A DNA stretch of 64,000 nt from Bog-473 sp963725895 (GTDB lineage Bacteria > Actinomycetota > Acidimicrobiia > Acidimicrobiales > RAAP-2): the NCBI GenBank assembly GCA_963725895.1, contig CAVSAJ010000001.1:1364001-1428000 (forward strand). Direction: 5' to 3'. Below, piece after piece: positions 33,617-44,188 of this stretch. Both the position numbers and the translations under genes were made by a program. How positions within the stretch are numbered: position 1 is the first letter of the stretch; every line of letters starts with the position of its first letter. The notes beneath the pieces are model-generated. The model had not been told where the DNA came from, did not search any database, and was given only the letters and a program-made list of their open reading frames with translations.

Positions 33617-34528
33617 CTATCCGCCGGCCACGAAGGCGACGACGACGTAGGCAGCGTGGCGGTCGAAGTTCTCCCGTCGGCGGTCATAGATCGTGGTCGT
33701 CCGCGGGTCAGCGTGGCGGGCGGCGATCTGGACGTCACGCAAGGGCACCCCGGCGTCGAGAGCGGCCATGATGAAAGCGGCGCGCAACATGTGGGGATGC
33801 ACCATCCCGAGGCCGGCCCGCTTACCGATGGGGCGGACCCAGCGGTGCGCCGTGCGCCGATCGAGCCGTTGGCTGTCGTGCCGATGCAAGATGGGGCCTT
33901 CGCAGCGTTCTCCGAGGGCGAGGTCGATGGTCCGGGCCACCCGTGGGACCAGAGGTATCACTGCCGGCTTGTTCCCCTTCCCGATGATGCGCAGCGTTCG
34001 ATGGCCCCTGTCAAAGCCGAGATCCTCGGCATCGGTAGCACAGGCCTCGCTCACCCGAAGTCCGTTCAGGCCCAGCAAGGCGGCCAGGGCGGCATGGTCG
34101 GGGTCGTAGCGTTCGGCCGTGAAGAGGAACCGGCCGAGCTCGCCCCGGTCGAGACCGCGCCCTTCGCCCGGGTACACCTTGGGGCGGCGGGCGTACTGCG
34201 CCGGGTTCGATGGGATCCGGCCATCGATGTGGGCGAAGCGGTAGAAGCCGCAGATCGTGGACAGCCGCCGGTCGATGGTTGAGGCAGCCAAGCCTCGCTC
34301 TTCCATGGCACTACGCCACAGCTCGATGTGGGCGCGCTTGGCCTCGAGGACGTCGAGACCGACGTCGGTGCACCACTGGAAGAACGTCCGCAGGTCGTAG
34401 CGGTGGGTCTCAAGGGTCCGACCGCTATAGCGCGCCAGATACGCGGCCGCGGCGATCTGGGCCTGGACGAACGGATCTACGTCGCGAGCGCTTACCAGCG
34501 CTACTGAACTGGGCATCGGGGTGGGCAT
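33617..34528 (-). CDS. Tyrosine recombinase / site-specific integrase (second integrase)
   Basis: 303 residues from ATG 34528 with AGGAGG six bases upstream. N-terminal SAM-like core-binding domain (YLARYSGRTLETHRYDLRTF), then catalytic domain with Arg in LLGLNGLRVSEACATD, Lys in RIIGKGNKPAVIPL, H-x-L-R in VHPHMLRAAFIMAALDAG, His in QIAARHADPRTT and Tyr in TIYDRRRENF. All catalytic residues are present, so it looks active, unlike the frameshifted integrase at the tRNA. XerC/D-like in length. It is 8 kb from the nearest att copy, so its target is unclear. Confidence 0.88.
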   Translation of the reverse strand: MPTPMPSSVALVSARDVDPFVQAQIAAAAYLARYSGRTLETHRYDLRTFFQWCTDVGLDVLEAKRAHIELWRSAMEERGLAASTIDRRLSTICGFYRFAHIDGRIPSNPAQYARRPKVYPGEGRGLDRGELGRFLFTAERYDPDHAALAALLGLNGLRVSEACATDAEDLGFDRGHRTLRIIGKGNKPAVIPLVPRVARTIDLALGERCEGPILHRHDSQRLDRRTAHRWVRPIGKRAGLGMVHPHMLRAAFIMAALDAGVPLRDVQIAARHADPRTTTIYDRRRENFDRHAAYVVVAFVAGG

Positions 34529-34740
34529 GACTTCCTCCTTGCTTCGAGGAGGACAGCGAACACCTATGCGGCGGTCAGCGCTCTGGGCGCCCGTGGGCGA
34601 CGTACTGGGACACCTGAGGAAGCCATTAGATGACCAAGAGGTCGTCCTAGGTCCTAGGGCAGCAGCCAGCGTGAGGCGATCCGGTGTCAACAGACCCAGC
34701 CTCCGGGAACCGTATTGCCGGTGCCGGACATAGTGGATGT

Positions 34741-35345
34741 GTGGGACCAGACCAGCTGTCTGACTCAGAGCTGTGGCGACGGGCGGCGTTGCACGATCCC
34801 GGTGCGTTCGGTGATCTGTTCGACCGTCATGCGGGAAGGGTCCACAACCACTGCTTCCGGCGTACTGCAGATTGGTCACTCGCCGAAGACCTCACCAGCG
34901 TCGTCTTCCTCGAAGCATGGCGCAAACGCAAGCAGGTGCGCCTGTACCAGGATTCAGTCCTGCCGTGGTTGTTGGCGGTGGCGAACAACTGCTTCGGAAT
35001 GCAGAGCGATCCCGACGCCGTTATAAGCGACTCCTAGCCAAGCTCCCAAGACCAGAAAATCCCCCGGATCTCGACACGGAGACCAACGAGCGCATCGACG
35101 ACGCGGAGGCGATGCGACGCATTCTCGTCGTCGTCCACCAACTCAGCAGGGAGGACCAAGAGGTCATTGCACTCTGCGATTGGTCGGGATTGACCTACGA
35201 GGAGGCAGCCACCGCCCTCGCCATCCCGATAGGCACGGTGAAGTCGAGGCTGTCTCGTGCTCACGAACGATTACGTGCATTGATGGACCCCGAGAATGGC
35301 GGAGTGCAGCGACACTCGACCGACCTAAAAGGAGGGCGCTCGTGA
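34741..35345 (+). pseudogene. ECF-type RNA polymerase sigma factor, one-base deletion
   Basis: Sigma region 2 is in one frame (LSDSELWRRAALHDPGAFGD, then LFDRHAGRVHNHCFRRT...AEDLTSVVFLEAWRK) and breaks at VANN near 34989. Region 4 continues in the next frame (LRNAERSRRRYKRLLAKLPR ... LSREDQEVIALCDWSGLTYE, IPIGTVKSRLSRA). Adding one base restores a 201-residue sigma factor. GTG 34741 or the GTG at 34684 is the start. Its stop overlaps the start of the next gene, a membrane-anchored protein, the usual sigma/anti-sigma layout. Deletion could be an error or decay. Confidence 0.75.
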
Positions 35346-36175
35346 TGTCCGACCTCTTCGACTTGCCACCCGATCGTCCACTTCCTGCCGTGCGGCACGT
35401 TGCCGCACGCAGCCAGCTCCTGGAGATGACGTCGAAGCGATCGAGGTGGTTCTTCGCACGGTGGCGAAATACGGGCATCGCGGTTGGCCTCGGAGTCGGA
35501 CTCTCGGTCGGTGGAGGCGTTGCCCTTGCCCAAGGCGTGTTCTCTCAAGCTCCTCAACCTGGTTCCCCCTCCGAGGCGCAGCTTGCGGTACCCGTCGTCG
35601 CAACCCGCTCTGGCACAGCAACGATCAACCTTGGGCGTGCTCCGCACAAGGCCAATGCAATCTCGCTTACCTTGACCGGATTGAGCGTCGGCACGTTTCA
35701 CTTTCCCGGCACTTCCAGCATGAGTTGTTCGCAGAGCGACATCCGTCATCCTGGTCCCGAAGGCTGCGAAAGCGACGAGGTCATACCGCTTGAAGCAGGG
35801 CAACACACGGTCACAATCACCACGAGTTCGAGTGCATCGTGGAGGCTCCGAGCAACCTACGTCCACCAAGTCATCACTGCGTGGAAAACCAATGCCCATG
35901 GACAGACCTATGGCGCGGTGAATAAGAACGGGTTCCCTGACCTCGTTGCCGTGGCTATCGACCGAGGTCGGCGTACTGGTTACGTGCATTCATCGGAGCT
36001 CAACTGTCAGCATGCCGTCCCAGGTGAAAACTTTTCACTGCCGGTCTACAAGAGCGACGGGACCACCAGGATTGGGACCTTCATTGTCGGGAATCAGGAT
36101 CCGGGGATACGCACCGTCCCAGCGTCATCTTTGAACTGTTCGAAGGAGGGAACCTTCAACAACCCGGTGCCCTGA
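35342..36175 (+). CDS. Membrane-anchored protein paired with the ECF sigma gene (possible anti-sigma)
   Basis: 277 residues from GTG 35342 (AAGGAGG six bases upstream) or ATG 35345. A cytoplasmic N-terminus of about 50 residues (SDLFDLPPDRPLPAVRHVAA) is followed by one membrane helix (GIAVGLGVGLSVGGGVALAQ) and an extracytoplasmic beta-rich part (GLSVGTFHFPGTSSMSCSQS). The gene order sigma then membrane protein, with start/stop overlap, suggests an anti-sigma factor, but no canonical anti-sigma motif is visible. Confidence 0.65.
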   Translation: MMSDLFDLPPDRPLPAVRHVAARSQLLEMTSKRSRWFFARWRNTGIAVGLGVGLSVGGGVALAQGVFSQAPQPGSPSEAQLAVPVVATRSGTATINLGRAPHKANAISLTLTGLSVGTFHFPGTSSMSCSQSDIRHPGPEGCESDEVIPLEAGQHTVTITTSSSASWRLRATYVHQVITAWKTNAHGQTYGAVNKNGFPDLVAVAIDRGRRTGYVHSSELNCQHAVPGENFSLPVYKSDGTTRIGTFIVGNQDPGIRTVPASSLNCSKEGTFNNPVP

Positions 36176-36240
36176 CCAGCTCCCCGTTCCGGGGGCGAAC
36201 GGGGGCAGTCACACCGACGTACCCTTGGGCTCGTTTTTCG

Positions 36241-36990
36241 ATGCGGTCAACAGTGCTTGTGGGGACTTCCGGTGGCCAAAAGCGGGGATTGAAAACTGGC
36301 CACGGACATGGCGACTGGACGCCTAGCGACGTTCTGGCGTCGGCCAAACTGGTTGGTGTGACGGGCGAACACGGCGCCGAGAGGCCGGGCTCCTGGGAGT
36401 ATTACGACCGTCGCGTTGTCGAGGGGACGAGAACGATCGGTCATGCTCTGGCGTATTGGAAAGGGTTGGGAGTCCAGGCCAGCGCTGCCGACATTGAGCC
36501 GGAAGCAGCAGAGGTGCGGCGACTGATTCGTTCAATGCAGCCATCAACCTTTGTCGAGGTCGGCGCTGGGCCCGGCACGTTCACCGCTGACGTGCCCGGA
36601 TCGGGAGTCGCGCTCGATCAGAGCGACGCGGCACTTCGAGTCCTTCGGTCGGGCTCTGCCCATTCGCCTGTTGTTCGGGGAGATGCTCTTCGACTACCGA
36701 TAAGGGACCGAGCCGTCGCCCGAGTTTTCGCGGCCCACATCTACGGTCTGCTCACCGAAGAGGAGCGCAGACCATTCGTGAGCGAGGCCCGCCGGATCGC
36801 AGAGGAGTTGGTTGTCGTCGATGCAGGCCGACCACCCGGCGTTCCCGCTGAGCACTGGCAACTTCGGACCCTCGGCGGCGGTGAGATCTTCAGAGTGTTC
36901 CGACGCCATTTCAATGCTGCAGCGCTCGCAGCCGAGATTGACGGACGACCTCTGTTCTCAGGGCGTTTCTACGTGATGGTGACCGCATAA
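36241..36990 (+). CDS. SAM-dependent methyltransferase-like protein
   Basis: Up to 249 residues. SAM motif I is FVEVGAGPGTFTADVPGSGV, with GVALDQSDAAL as strand 2, GDALRLPIRDRAVARVFAAH as motif II/III and a C-terminal GRFYVMVTA. A GTG at 36358 (VTGEHGAERPGSWEYYDRRV) may be the true start, since the first 39 residues look unconserved. Substrate unknown. Confidence 0.72.
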   Translation: MRSTVLVGTSGGQKRGLKTGHGHGDWTPSDVLASAKLVGVTGEHGAERPGSWEYYDRRVVEGTRTIGHALAYWKGLGVQASAADIEPEAAEVRRLIRSMQPSTFVEVGAGPGTFTADVPGSGVALDQSDAALRVLRSGSAHSPVVRGDALRLPIRDRAVARVFAAHIYGLLTEEERRPFVSEARRIAEELVVVDAGRPPGVPAEHWQLRTLGGGEIFRVFRRHFNAAALAAEIDGRPLFSGRFYVMVTA

Positions 36991-37080
36991 ACGATCCGCC
37001 GTGCGCTCAGCAGGGCGCAGAATGCTCGCCCCGCGTAACCGGCGGTCGGGGACACCTAGGCGACCGGAAAGCAAGTCTTG

Positions 37081-37320
37081 CTAGCTGCCGAGCCGTTCCA
37101 TTTGGCGACGAACCTTGGGCCTGGTGAAGAGCAGATAGAACCCACCGAGGAAGAACCCAAGTCCGATCAGCCACGCAACCACGATGACGACAATCCAGGC
37201 TGTCTTGTTAGAACCCGCTCCGTAGAAGGCGGCGGTTGGGCGATTAGCTGCGTCCACAATGGCCCAGATCGGCACGACCACTGCGCAAAACAGAACGACC
37301 AGCACCACCAAAAGGTCCAT
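37081..37320 (-). CDS. Small two-helix membrane protein (DUF2516-like)
   Basis: 79 residues from ATG 37320 with GGGAG six bases upstream. Helix 1 LLVVLVVLFCAVVVPIWAIV, then DAANRPTAAFYGAG and SNKTAW, then helix 2 IVVIVVAWLIGLGFFLGGFY and a basic tail. This resembles DUF2516-type actinobacterial membrane proteins. Function unknown. Confidence 0.65.
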   Translation of the reverse strand: MDLLVVLVVLFCAVVVPIWAIVDAANRPTAAFYGAGSNKTAWIVVIVVAWLIGLGFFLGGFYLLFTRPKVRRQMERLGS

Positions 37321-37530
37321 CCGGGCTCCCTTCATCGAGAGTCAGTAAATGCGAGTAAATGGTACTAATTTGCACTTGGGTTGGGATCAGATGTTGACGC
37401 GGAGCTTCCGGCCCGCCTTCAATCTCTGGCAAACGTCCCTCATCAGCTTGCTCCCCTACCTGGGAGCGTTCTGGGTCACCCGACCCGGTGGACGAGTCAG
37501 GCCGAGCGAGCGGATCACGCTCATTTTTGG

Positions 37531-38046
37531 TCAGCAAGGTTCCAAGCGGCCCAAGACCGGGTTGGGCACACTCGCAGCCGAGAGAACGATCTCCACGCCT
37601 CTCACTTCGCCCAGTCGGCCAACGTCCACGGATGACTGAATAGCGGTCCCCCTGGGGTCGGTCTCAAACCAAGCAATGACGGGCACTCGAACATAGTTAT
37701 TCGACCAGTTGACGAAGACAGCGTCGTTGGGAGGCAGACCGCCGACGCTCACCGTAAGGACGCCCGTGAGCCCTCCGCTCGTTCCGTTGTAGCGGATGGT
37801 TCCAGTGAGAGGAGCGACGGCGCAGAAGTTCTCGACGCCTCGATAACCCGCCTCCGGTGGGAGGGTCGTCGGTGCTTTTGTCGGGACGGATTCCAAGGTT
37901 CCCGCCGGGGTGTGGAAGGGGCTAATCAGGTCTAGTCGGGTTGGCTCGCCATGGTTCGTTGTGGCCCCAACGTCGGCGCTCGCCGCAGCGAGGGCCGTCA
38001 GCACCACCAGCATGGACCAGGGGATCCAAGATCGCACTCGGCACAT
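37531..38046 (-). CDS. Secreted hypothetical protein
   Basis: 171 residues: signal peptide WIPWSMLVVLTALAAASADV, then a beta-rich domain VENFCAVAPLTGTIRYNGTS and VLTVSVGGLPPNDAVFVNWS. Not recognised as a family member; a single copy of an Ig-like or lectin-like domain is possible. Confidence 0.55.
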   Translation of the reverse strand: MCRVRSWIPWSMLVVLTALAAASADVGATTNHGEPTRLDLISPFHTPAGTLESVPTKAPTTLPPEAGYRGVENFCAVAPLTGTIRYNGTSGGLTGVLTVSVGGLPPNDAVFVNWSNNYVRVPVIAWFETDPRGTAIQSSVDVGRLGEVRGVEIVLSAASVPNPVLGRLEPC

Positions 38047-38137
38047 TCAAGCCTGCTTCAGACGCTCCTGCCTAGCCTCACTCCTGCGAACTGGGGCAGG
38101 GCGACAGTGCGTAGATCCGAGGGGGCATCATGTCTGA

Positions 38138-38698
38138 GTGTGGCTGTCTGCGGCTCTCCCGAACAGGATCGAACTAGACACCCTCATCCTCCGGCAACAG
38201 TCCGGTGATGATGCTCCTGCTCTCGCCCAGGCAATCAACCACAGTCGTGAGGAGCTACGACCCTGGCTTCCGTTCGCCAACAATGATCAAGCCGTCACGG
38301 AGGCGGCTCAGCGGCAGCGCCTGGAGCGGGTAAGTGAGCAGTGGACCAGCAGAACCCTCTTCCCGTACACGATCACGACCCACAACGGCACCCTTGCCGG
38401 ATTCATCGAAGTTCGTCCGCGGCCCGAGCCGGGGCGGGTCTCCATCGGCTACTGGCTCGATCAACGCTTCTGGGGGAGGGGTTTGATCACGAGTGCCGCC
38501 CAGGCGCTGGTCGACGCCGCCCTAGACATCCCCGAGATCGACGGTGTGGAGATTTGTTGTGACCAGGCAAACGACCGGAGTGTCGCTGTTGCCAGGCGGC
38601 TCGGCTTCACACTCGTCGAAATACGAGATCACAGCATCGATGCGCCCGGCTACACCGGACGATTCATGGTATGGCGCAAGACGCGCTCCGATCCTTAG
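38138..38698 (+). CDS. GNAT family N-acetyltransferase (RimJ/RimL type)
   Basis: 186 residues from a GTG: LDTLILRQQSGDDAPALAQA opening, RPWLPFANN (the typical 'L..WLPW' loop), GRVSIGYWLDQRFWGRGLIT with the acetyl-CoA-binding Q/RxxGxG/A (R-F-W-G-R-G) and NDRSVAVARRLGFTLVEIRD. RimJ/L-type enzymes acetylate protein N-termini or small molecules. Substrate unknown. Confidence 0.87.
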   Translation: MWLSAALPNRIELDTLILRQQSGDDAPALAQAINHSREELRPWLPFANNDQAVTEAAQRQRLERVSEQWTSRTLFPYTITTHNGTLAGFIEVRPRPEPGRVSIGYWLDQRFWGRGLITSAAQALVDAALDIPEIDGVEICCDQANDRSVAVARRLGFTLVEIRDHSIDAPGYTGRFMVWRKTRSDP

Positions 38699-38713
38699 AC
38701 CCAAGAGCGTCGC

Positions 38714-38731
38714 AGGGTGGTACCCCACCCT
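38714..38731. terminator. Small hairpin after the GNAT gene
   Basis: AGGGTGG and CCACCCT arms with a TACC loop, 16 bases after the TAG of the GNAT gene. No U-tract follows. A possible terminator. Confidence 0.35.
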
Positions 38732-38889
38732 GATGTACGGCGCTAGGAGGCAGGGTGGTAGGCCACGAATCGATGGACGAACCATGTCGTGCCGGCCTTT
38801 TGGGGACCAATGACTCTTGTCGCGGTTTCGGGCCGCCTGCGAGCCTGGATGGGTCAGGTCTGCTACGTCTCGCCGGAGGTTAGGCAGCA

Positions 38890-40107
38890 ATGCATGTCAT
38901 CTTCAATGATGCCCAGTTCGACTTCCAGACGCTCCGGCTGCTCGGTTCGGCAACCTCGGGTGACGCCGAGGCAGGCGAGGTTTTGTCGACCGCGAACCGC
39001 ATCCGGGAGGGCGACTTCGAGAGCTGGACCGCCGAATGGCTGAAGACCGCTCAGCGGGTGCACAAGATTGCAGAGGGCTGTGAGGAGCGCGGCCATAGGG
39101 TCAGCGCCCGGGAGGCCTATTTTCGGGCTTCCAACTACTACCGCGCCGCTGAGTTCTACCTGCACGGCGACCCGAAGGATCCTCGCATCATCGACTTTTC
39201 CCGCAAGGCGCGGAACTGCTTCGAGCAGGCGCTTGGCTCGGCCTCCCTGGCCGTCGAGCGCGTGGCCATCCCGTACGAAGGTGCTGCGCTTCCCGGCTAC
39301 TTCTACCGTGCAAAAGAGGCGGGGGCGAGGGCTCCCACGCTCATTGTGCACACCGGGTATGACGGCACGCAGGAGGAGCTCCGCGCTCACGCGGTGGCCG
39401 CCACCTCACGTGGCATCAACTGCCTCACGTTCGAGGGACCTGGGCAGGGTGAGGTGATCCGCGAGCAAGGTCTCGGCTTCCGGCCGGACTGGGAGGCGGT
39501 GGTCACGCCGGTTGTCGACTACGTGCTGGGCCTTCCGACGGTCGATCCGGAGCGCATCGCGCTCTTGGGCATCAGCTTCGGAGGCTACCTGGCTCCTCGG
39601 GCCGCGGCATTCGAGCACCGGCTTGCGGCGTGCATCGCCAACGGAGGCGTCTTCGACTTCATGGCGAATCGGTTGCCAAGCCGCATGTCGCGCGAAGCCG
39701 CCATCGATGGGGTCCGTAGCGATCCCAGTGGGACCAATGAGATGATGCGAGCGTTGATGGAGGCGAGCACCGACACCAGGTGGGGCATAGAGAATGGGAT
39801 CTTTACGTTCCGGGCCTCTTCTCCGGCCGACTATTACCTCAAGGCCCTCGACTACACGCTGGCGGGGATCGCCGAGAAGATCACCTGCCCGACGCTCGTG
39901 ATCGACTCCGAAGGTGACCTGTGGTACCGGGGGCAGGCAAGGCAGTTGTTCGACGCGCTCACCTGCGACAAGACCTTCCTGAACTTTACCGTCGAGGAAG
40001 GCGCCGAGGACCATTGCCAGGTCGGCTCTCCGCTGCTGTCCGCGCAGCGCATGTTCGACTGGCTACAGGAAACGTTTGGCCGCGTGCCCGCTGCCAGGGT
40101 TGCCTGA
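38890..40107 (+). CDS. Alpha/beta-hydrolase of the 2,6-dihydropseudooxynicotine hydrolase / FrsA-like type
   Basis: 405 residues. An all-helical N-terminal lid domain (about 1-125: RVSAREAYFRASNYYRAAEF) leads to the hydrolase fold: APTLIVHTGYDGTQEELRAH, INCLTFEGPGQGEVIREQGL, nucleophile elbow IALLGISFGGYLAPRAAAFE, acid CPTLVIDSEGDLWYRGQ and His in GAEDHCQVGSPL. This arrangement matches C-C bond hydrolases and FrsA-like esterases. Substrate unknown. It stands alone, last cargo gene before the integration module. Confidence 0.86.
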   Translation: MHVIFNDAQFDFQTLRLLGSATSGDAEAGEVLSTANRIREGDFESWTAEWLKTAQRVHKIAEGCEERGHRVSAREAYFRASNYYRAAEFYLHGDPKDPRIIDFSRKARNCFEQALGSASLAVERVAIPYEGAALPGYFYRAKEAGARAPTLIVHTGYDGTQEELRAHAVAATSRGINCLTFEGPGQGEVIREQGLGFRPDWEAVVTPVVDYVLGLPTVDPERIALLGISFGGYLAPRAAAFEHRLAACIANGGVFDFMANRLPSRMSREAAIDGVRSDPSGTNEMMRALMEASTDTRWGIENGIFTFRASSPADYYLKALDYTLAGIAEKITCPTLVIDSEGDLWYRGQARQLFDALTCDKTFLNFTVEEGAEDHCQVGSPLLSAQRMFDWLQETFGRVPAARVA

Positions 40108-40650
40108 GCGCGTGAACGGATCGGCTGTCCACGTTGGACCATGTAGGAGCAGTCATGCTGCCGGCATCGTCGTCTATTCGATACTTGCTCTCGGAGTGCA
40201 GGCCGTAAGAACGGGAACCACCAACAAGAACGTGACGGGACCGAATACGGGGACGGTGGTGGGGCGGGTTTTCGTCACGCCGTATAGATAGGAGCGCATT
40301 GCTCGGCAGTTCATCAGACCAGCGCGGGTGGTATCCCCATGGCCGTACGGGGACGGTCTCATGGCGAGTCGGGACACCGCCGGCCGGGCGGCGGCGGAGC
40401 CGCCGCCAACGGCCCTGTGGCTTGAGACAGTACAGAAGAACGCGGGCATCTAGCGCTTGATCTGGATGAATGGCTCAATCTTCATTTCGCCTTTGCTGCC
40501 CATCGTTTCGTCATTTGCTGATTGGTGTTCATTCGTTGGTATGCAATTCCTGGTCGTCTGACCTGCATGTTGTTCGGTTTCGAGATTTTCAGCGGCGGCA
40601 TGGGCTCTTATTAGGTAGGGAGACAATTTCAGACCGAGGAGGAGTCAAGG
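40108..40650. other. 543-base gene-poor stretch before the excisionase-like gene
   Basis: No convincing gene. It contains a perfect hairpin (arms GGCGGCGGC / GCCGCCGCC, 40387-40407) and AT-richer sequence from 40440 to 40640. Such gaps next to integrase modules can hold replication or regulatory sequences, but nothing specific is seen. GAGGAGG upstream of 40651 is the Shine-Dalgarno of the next gene. Confidence 0.5.
40387..40407. other. Perfect GC-only hairpin
   Basis: Nine-base arms GGCGGCGGC and GCCGCCGCC with a GGA loop. Probably a terminator or a structure of the integration module's leader; no U-tract. Confidence 0.3.
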
Positions 40651-40914
40651 GTGAGGACGACAAGATCAGACTCTGGCGCTCGATCGCTTTCTGGGACAAA
40701 CCCTCGAGAGGCACTGCTGGACACCGACGGCGTCGCCGACGCTCTGGGAGTGACGAACCGACATGTTCGGCGCCTCGTGGCCGAACGGCGGATCCCGTTC
40801 TTCAGGGTTGGCAAGTTCGTGAGGTTCGATCCCGGCGAACTCGATGTATGGCTCGACCAACAGCGGGTGGAAATGAGGCGGTCTCACTCGAGCTCCCGCG
40901 CAGCGGGAAGATAG
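40651..40914 (+). CDS. Helix-turn-helix excisionase-like protein
   Basis: 87 residues from a GTG with GAGGAGG upstream. The core LLDTDGVADALGVTNRHVRR and RRIPFFRVGKFVRFDPGELD is the MerR-type winged helix of excisionase-family (HTH_17) proteins. It precedes the integrase by 100 bases on the same strand, the standard xis-int arrangement of actinobacterial integrative elements. It may control excision or integrase expression. Confidence 0.85.
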   Translation: MRTTRSDSGARSLSGTNPREALLDTDGVADALGVTNRHVRRLVAERRIPFFRVGKFVRFDPGELDVWLDQQRVEMRRSHSSSRAAGR

Positions 40915-41014
40915 CCTTGCCTTCATCGCAAGGTGGCCTGGAGCTCTGCGACGAGCAGACTCCGCCGGCGTTCGCCTCCCAGCTCAAACAGCCCCGACGT
41001 AGAGAGATGCAACA

Positions 41015-42292
<1,278 letters not shown>

Positions 42293-42411
42293 AGAGCTGA
42301 GGATCAGCCTCCGCACGATACCAGCGGTCCAACCGGGCCTTCGTGAAGCGACCGCGAGGATCCTCGGCGGCCTACAGTGCCCAGGATGGCGGACGGCGTC
42401 AGCACCCTCTG

Positions 42412-44040
42412 ATGCCGTTTCGCGCCGGGTCCGCCTGCCGGCCGTTGGGCCTTTCGGCGCTCCGTCGTCATTCGCCGCGTGTCGGTTCCGCGCTGGCCGT
42501 CCTGATCATCGGCGCCAGCATGCTCAGCACCGTCGTCATGACGCCGGCTGGAGCCGGTGCCGCATCGACCTCCAAGACGACCACGCCGACGTCGAAGCCA
42601 CTCTCGGTCATACCGAAGGTGCGGGCAGGGCAGCCGGAGGTGACGCCGGGTCACAACGCCACGAAAGGTCCGATCGGCGTCAACCCGGCCAAGGCCCAGG
42701 GGGTCAAGCTCACGATCCTCAGCGGACTGCTCAACGGCGAGCCGATCTACAACGGGGACTTCGCTGACCCCTACGCCCTGTTCGACGCAGCCACGGACTC
42801 TGTCTACGCGTACGCCACTGGCACCACCAATGGTCCCGATGCGAAGGCGGCACACATCCCGGTCATCGCCATCACCCGCTCCACGGGCTTCGCCGGCCAC
42901 TATCTGGGCGACGCGCTGCCCACCCTGCCCGCGTGGACCGTGTCGGGGTACCAGTGGGCGCCTTCGGTGTGGGCACGCCCCGATGGAACCTACGTGATGT
43001 ACTACGCGACCCCGGCGACCCACCCGATCGACTGCATCGCCAAAGTGACGAACCCCGGATGTGTCCAGACGACGCACGGGCCGAACACGGCAATGTGCAT
43101 CTCCCGCGCAACGAGCACGAGCCCGTCGGGACCGTTCGTCGACGACTCCTCCGCACCGTTCATCTGCCCCTCCCAACAAGGTGGCGCCATCGACCCGAGC
43201 ATCTACATTCGCTCTGACGGCACCCCCTGGCTGCTCTGGAAGAGCGACGGCGACTGCTGCAACAAGCCGACGTACATCTATTCCCAAGAGCTCGCCCCCG
43301 ACGGGCTCTCCACCGTCGGACCACCCCACCTTCTCATCGGCGCCACGCAGGCGTGGGAGGGTGATCTCGTCGAGGCACCTGCCATGATCAAGGAGGGGTC
43401 GATCTATTGGCTCTTCTATTCCGCCAACCTCTGGGGAACGCCCAACTACAGCATCGGCATCGCAGCATGCACGTCTGTGACCGGCCCGTGCGTCAAGCCG
43501 CTCGATCGCGCGTGGCACAAGAGCACGAACAGCGCGAAGGGGCAGGGGTACGGCGGGTCGGAGTTCTTCCAGACAGGGAGCCTGATCTGGATGGTGCATC
43601 ACGGGCTCGTGCCCGGAGAGTCCGGCAACTATTCGGAGAGGCGACTCTACGTCGACCTCATGGTCTTCCCTCCCAGCGGGTTGCCGGAGGTGGCGGCCCG
43701 GGCACCAGCCGCCGCGATGGCCGAGGCCGAGCTCTACTACGACGACCCCAGCCTCCCGAAAGCGCCGGACGAGGCGTACACGCATCTGATCTCGACCGTG
43801 CCCGTCCCCGGCGCATTCGCGGGCATCGGCGCGCGCGAGGCCATCGGGGACGGTGAGGTCGCGTGCACCGGGCTCGCCAAACAGGAGGATCCGTCTCAGC
43901 TCGTCAGGTCGCTCACTCGACGCGGCCTGACCGCCTTCGAGTCCTATGTCGTGGCCGAGTTCGCGGCCCGCTACCTGTGCCCGAAGGAAAGCCCGCAGGA
44001 GTCCTCGGACATGTATCAGGCCCTCCTCGGCGGTTCCTGA
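42412..44040 (+). CDS. Secreted GH43-like glycosidase fused to a DUF732 domain
   Basis: 542 residues from ATG 42412 (an upstream GTG at 42343 is possible). The signal-type helix GSALAVLIIGASMLSTVVMT is followed by a GH43-like five-bladed propeller, about 95-430: YNGDFADPYALFDAATDSVY (Asp base), GAIDPSIYIRSDGTPWLLWK (Asp) and GDLVEAPAMIKEGSIYWLFY (Glu acid). The last 75 residues, VPVPGAFAGIGAREAIGDGE ... VAEFAARYLCP, are a DUF732 domain, better known from small mycobacterial secreted proteins. It would cut arabinan-, xylan- or related glycans outside the cell. It is just outside the element on the tRNA 5' side. Confidence 0.83.
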   Translation: MPFRAGSACRPLGLSALRRHSPRVGSALAVLIIGASMLSTVVMTPAGAGAASTSKTTTPTSKPLSVIPKVRAGQPEVTPGHNATKGPIGVNPAKAQGVKLTILSGLLNGEPIYNGDFADPYALFDAATDSVYAYATGTTNGPDAKAAHIPVIAITRSTGFAGHYLGDALPTLPAWTVSGYQWAPSVWARPDGTYVMYYATPATHPIDCIAKVTNPGCVQTTHGPNTAMCISRATSTSPSGPFVDDSSAPFICPSQQGGAIDPSIYIRSDGTPWLLWKSDGDCCNKPTYIYSQELAPDGLSTVGPPHLLIGATQAWEGDLVEAPAMIKEGSIYWLFYSANLWGTPNYSIGIAACTSVTGPCVKPLDRAWHKSTNSAKGQGYGGSEFFQTGSLIWMVHHGLVPGESGNYSERRLYVDLMVFPPSGLPEVAARAPAAAMAEAELYYDDPSLPKAPDEAYTHLISTVPVPGAFAGIGAREAIGDGEVACTGLAKQEDPSQLVRSLTRRGLTAFESYVVAEFAARYLCPKESPQESSDMYQALLGGS

Positions 44041-44188
44041 GGGCGACGTCACCGGGGAGTTCGTCCCGCCTCGGCACGACGCTCGTGGGGACAGGGCGGC
44101 GTCCACGGCCTACGCTGAGACCGGGCCCGATTGCCCCCAGCCGCATGACGACCAGTCCACGCTGGACAGCAGACGAGGAGCGCACACC

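Noticed and set aside
37349..37639. Plus-strand ORF opposite the secreted protein at 37.5-38.0 kb
   Set aside because: It is antisense to a gene with a clear signal peptide and lacks an RBS or motifs.
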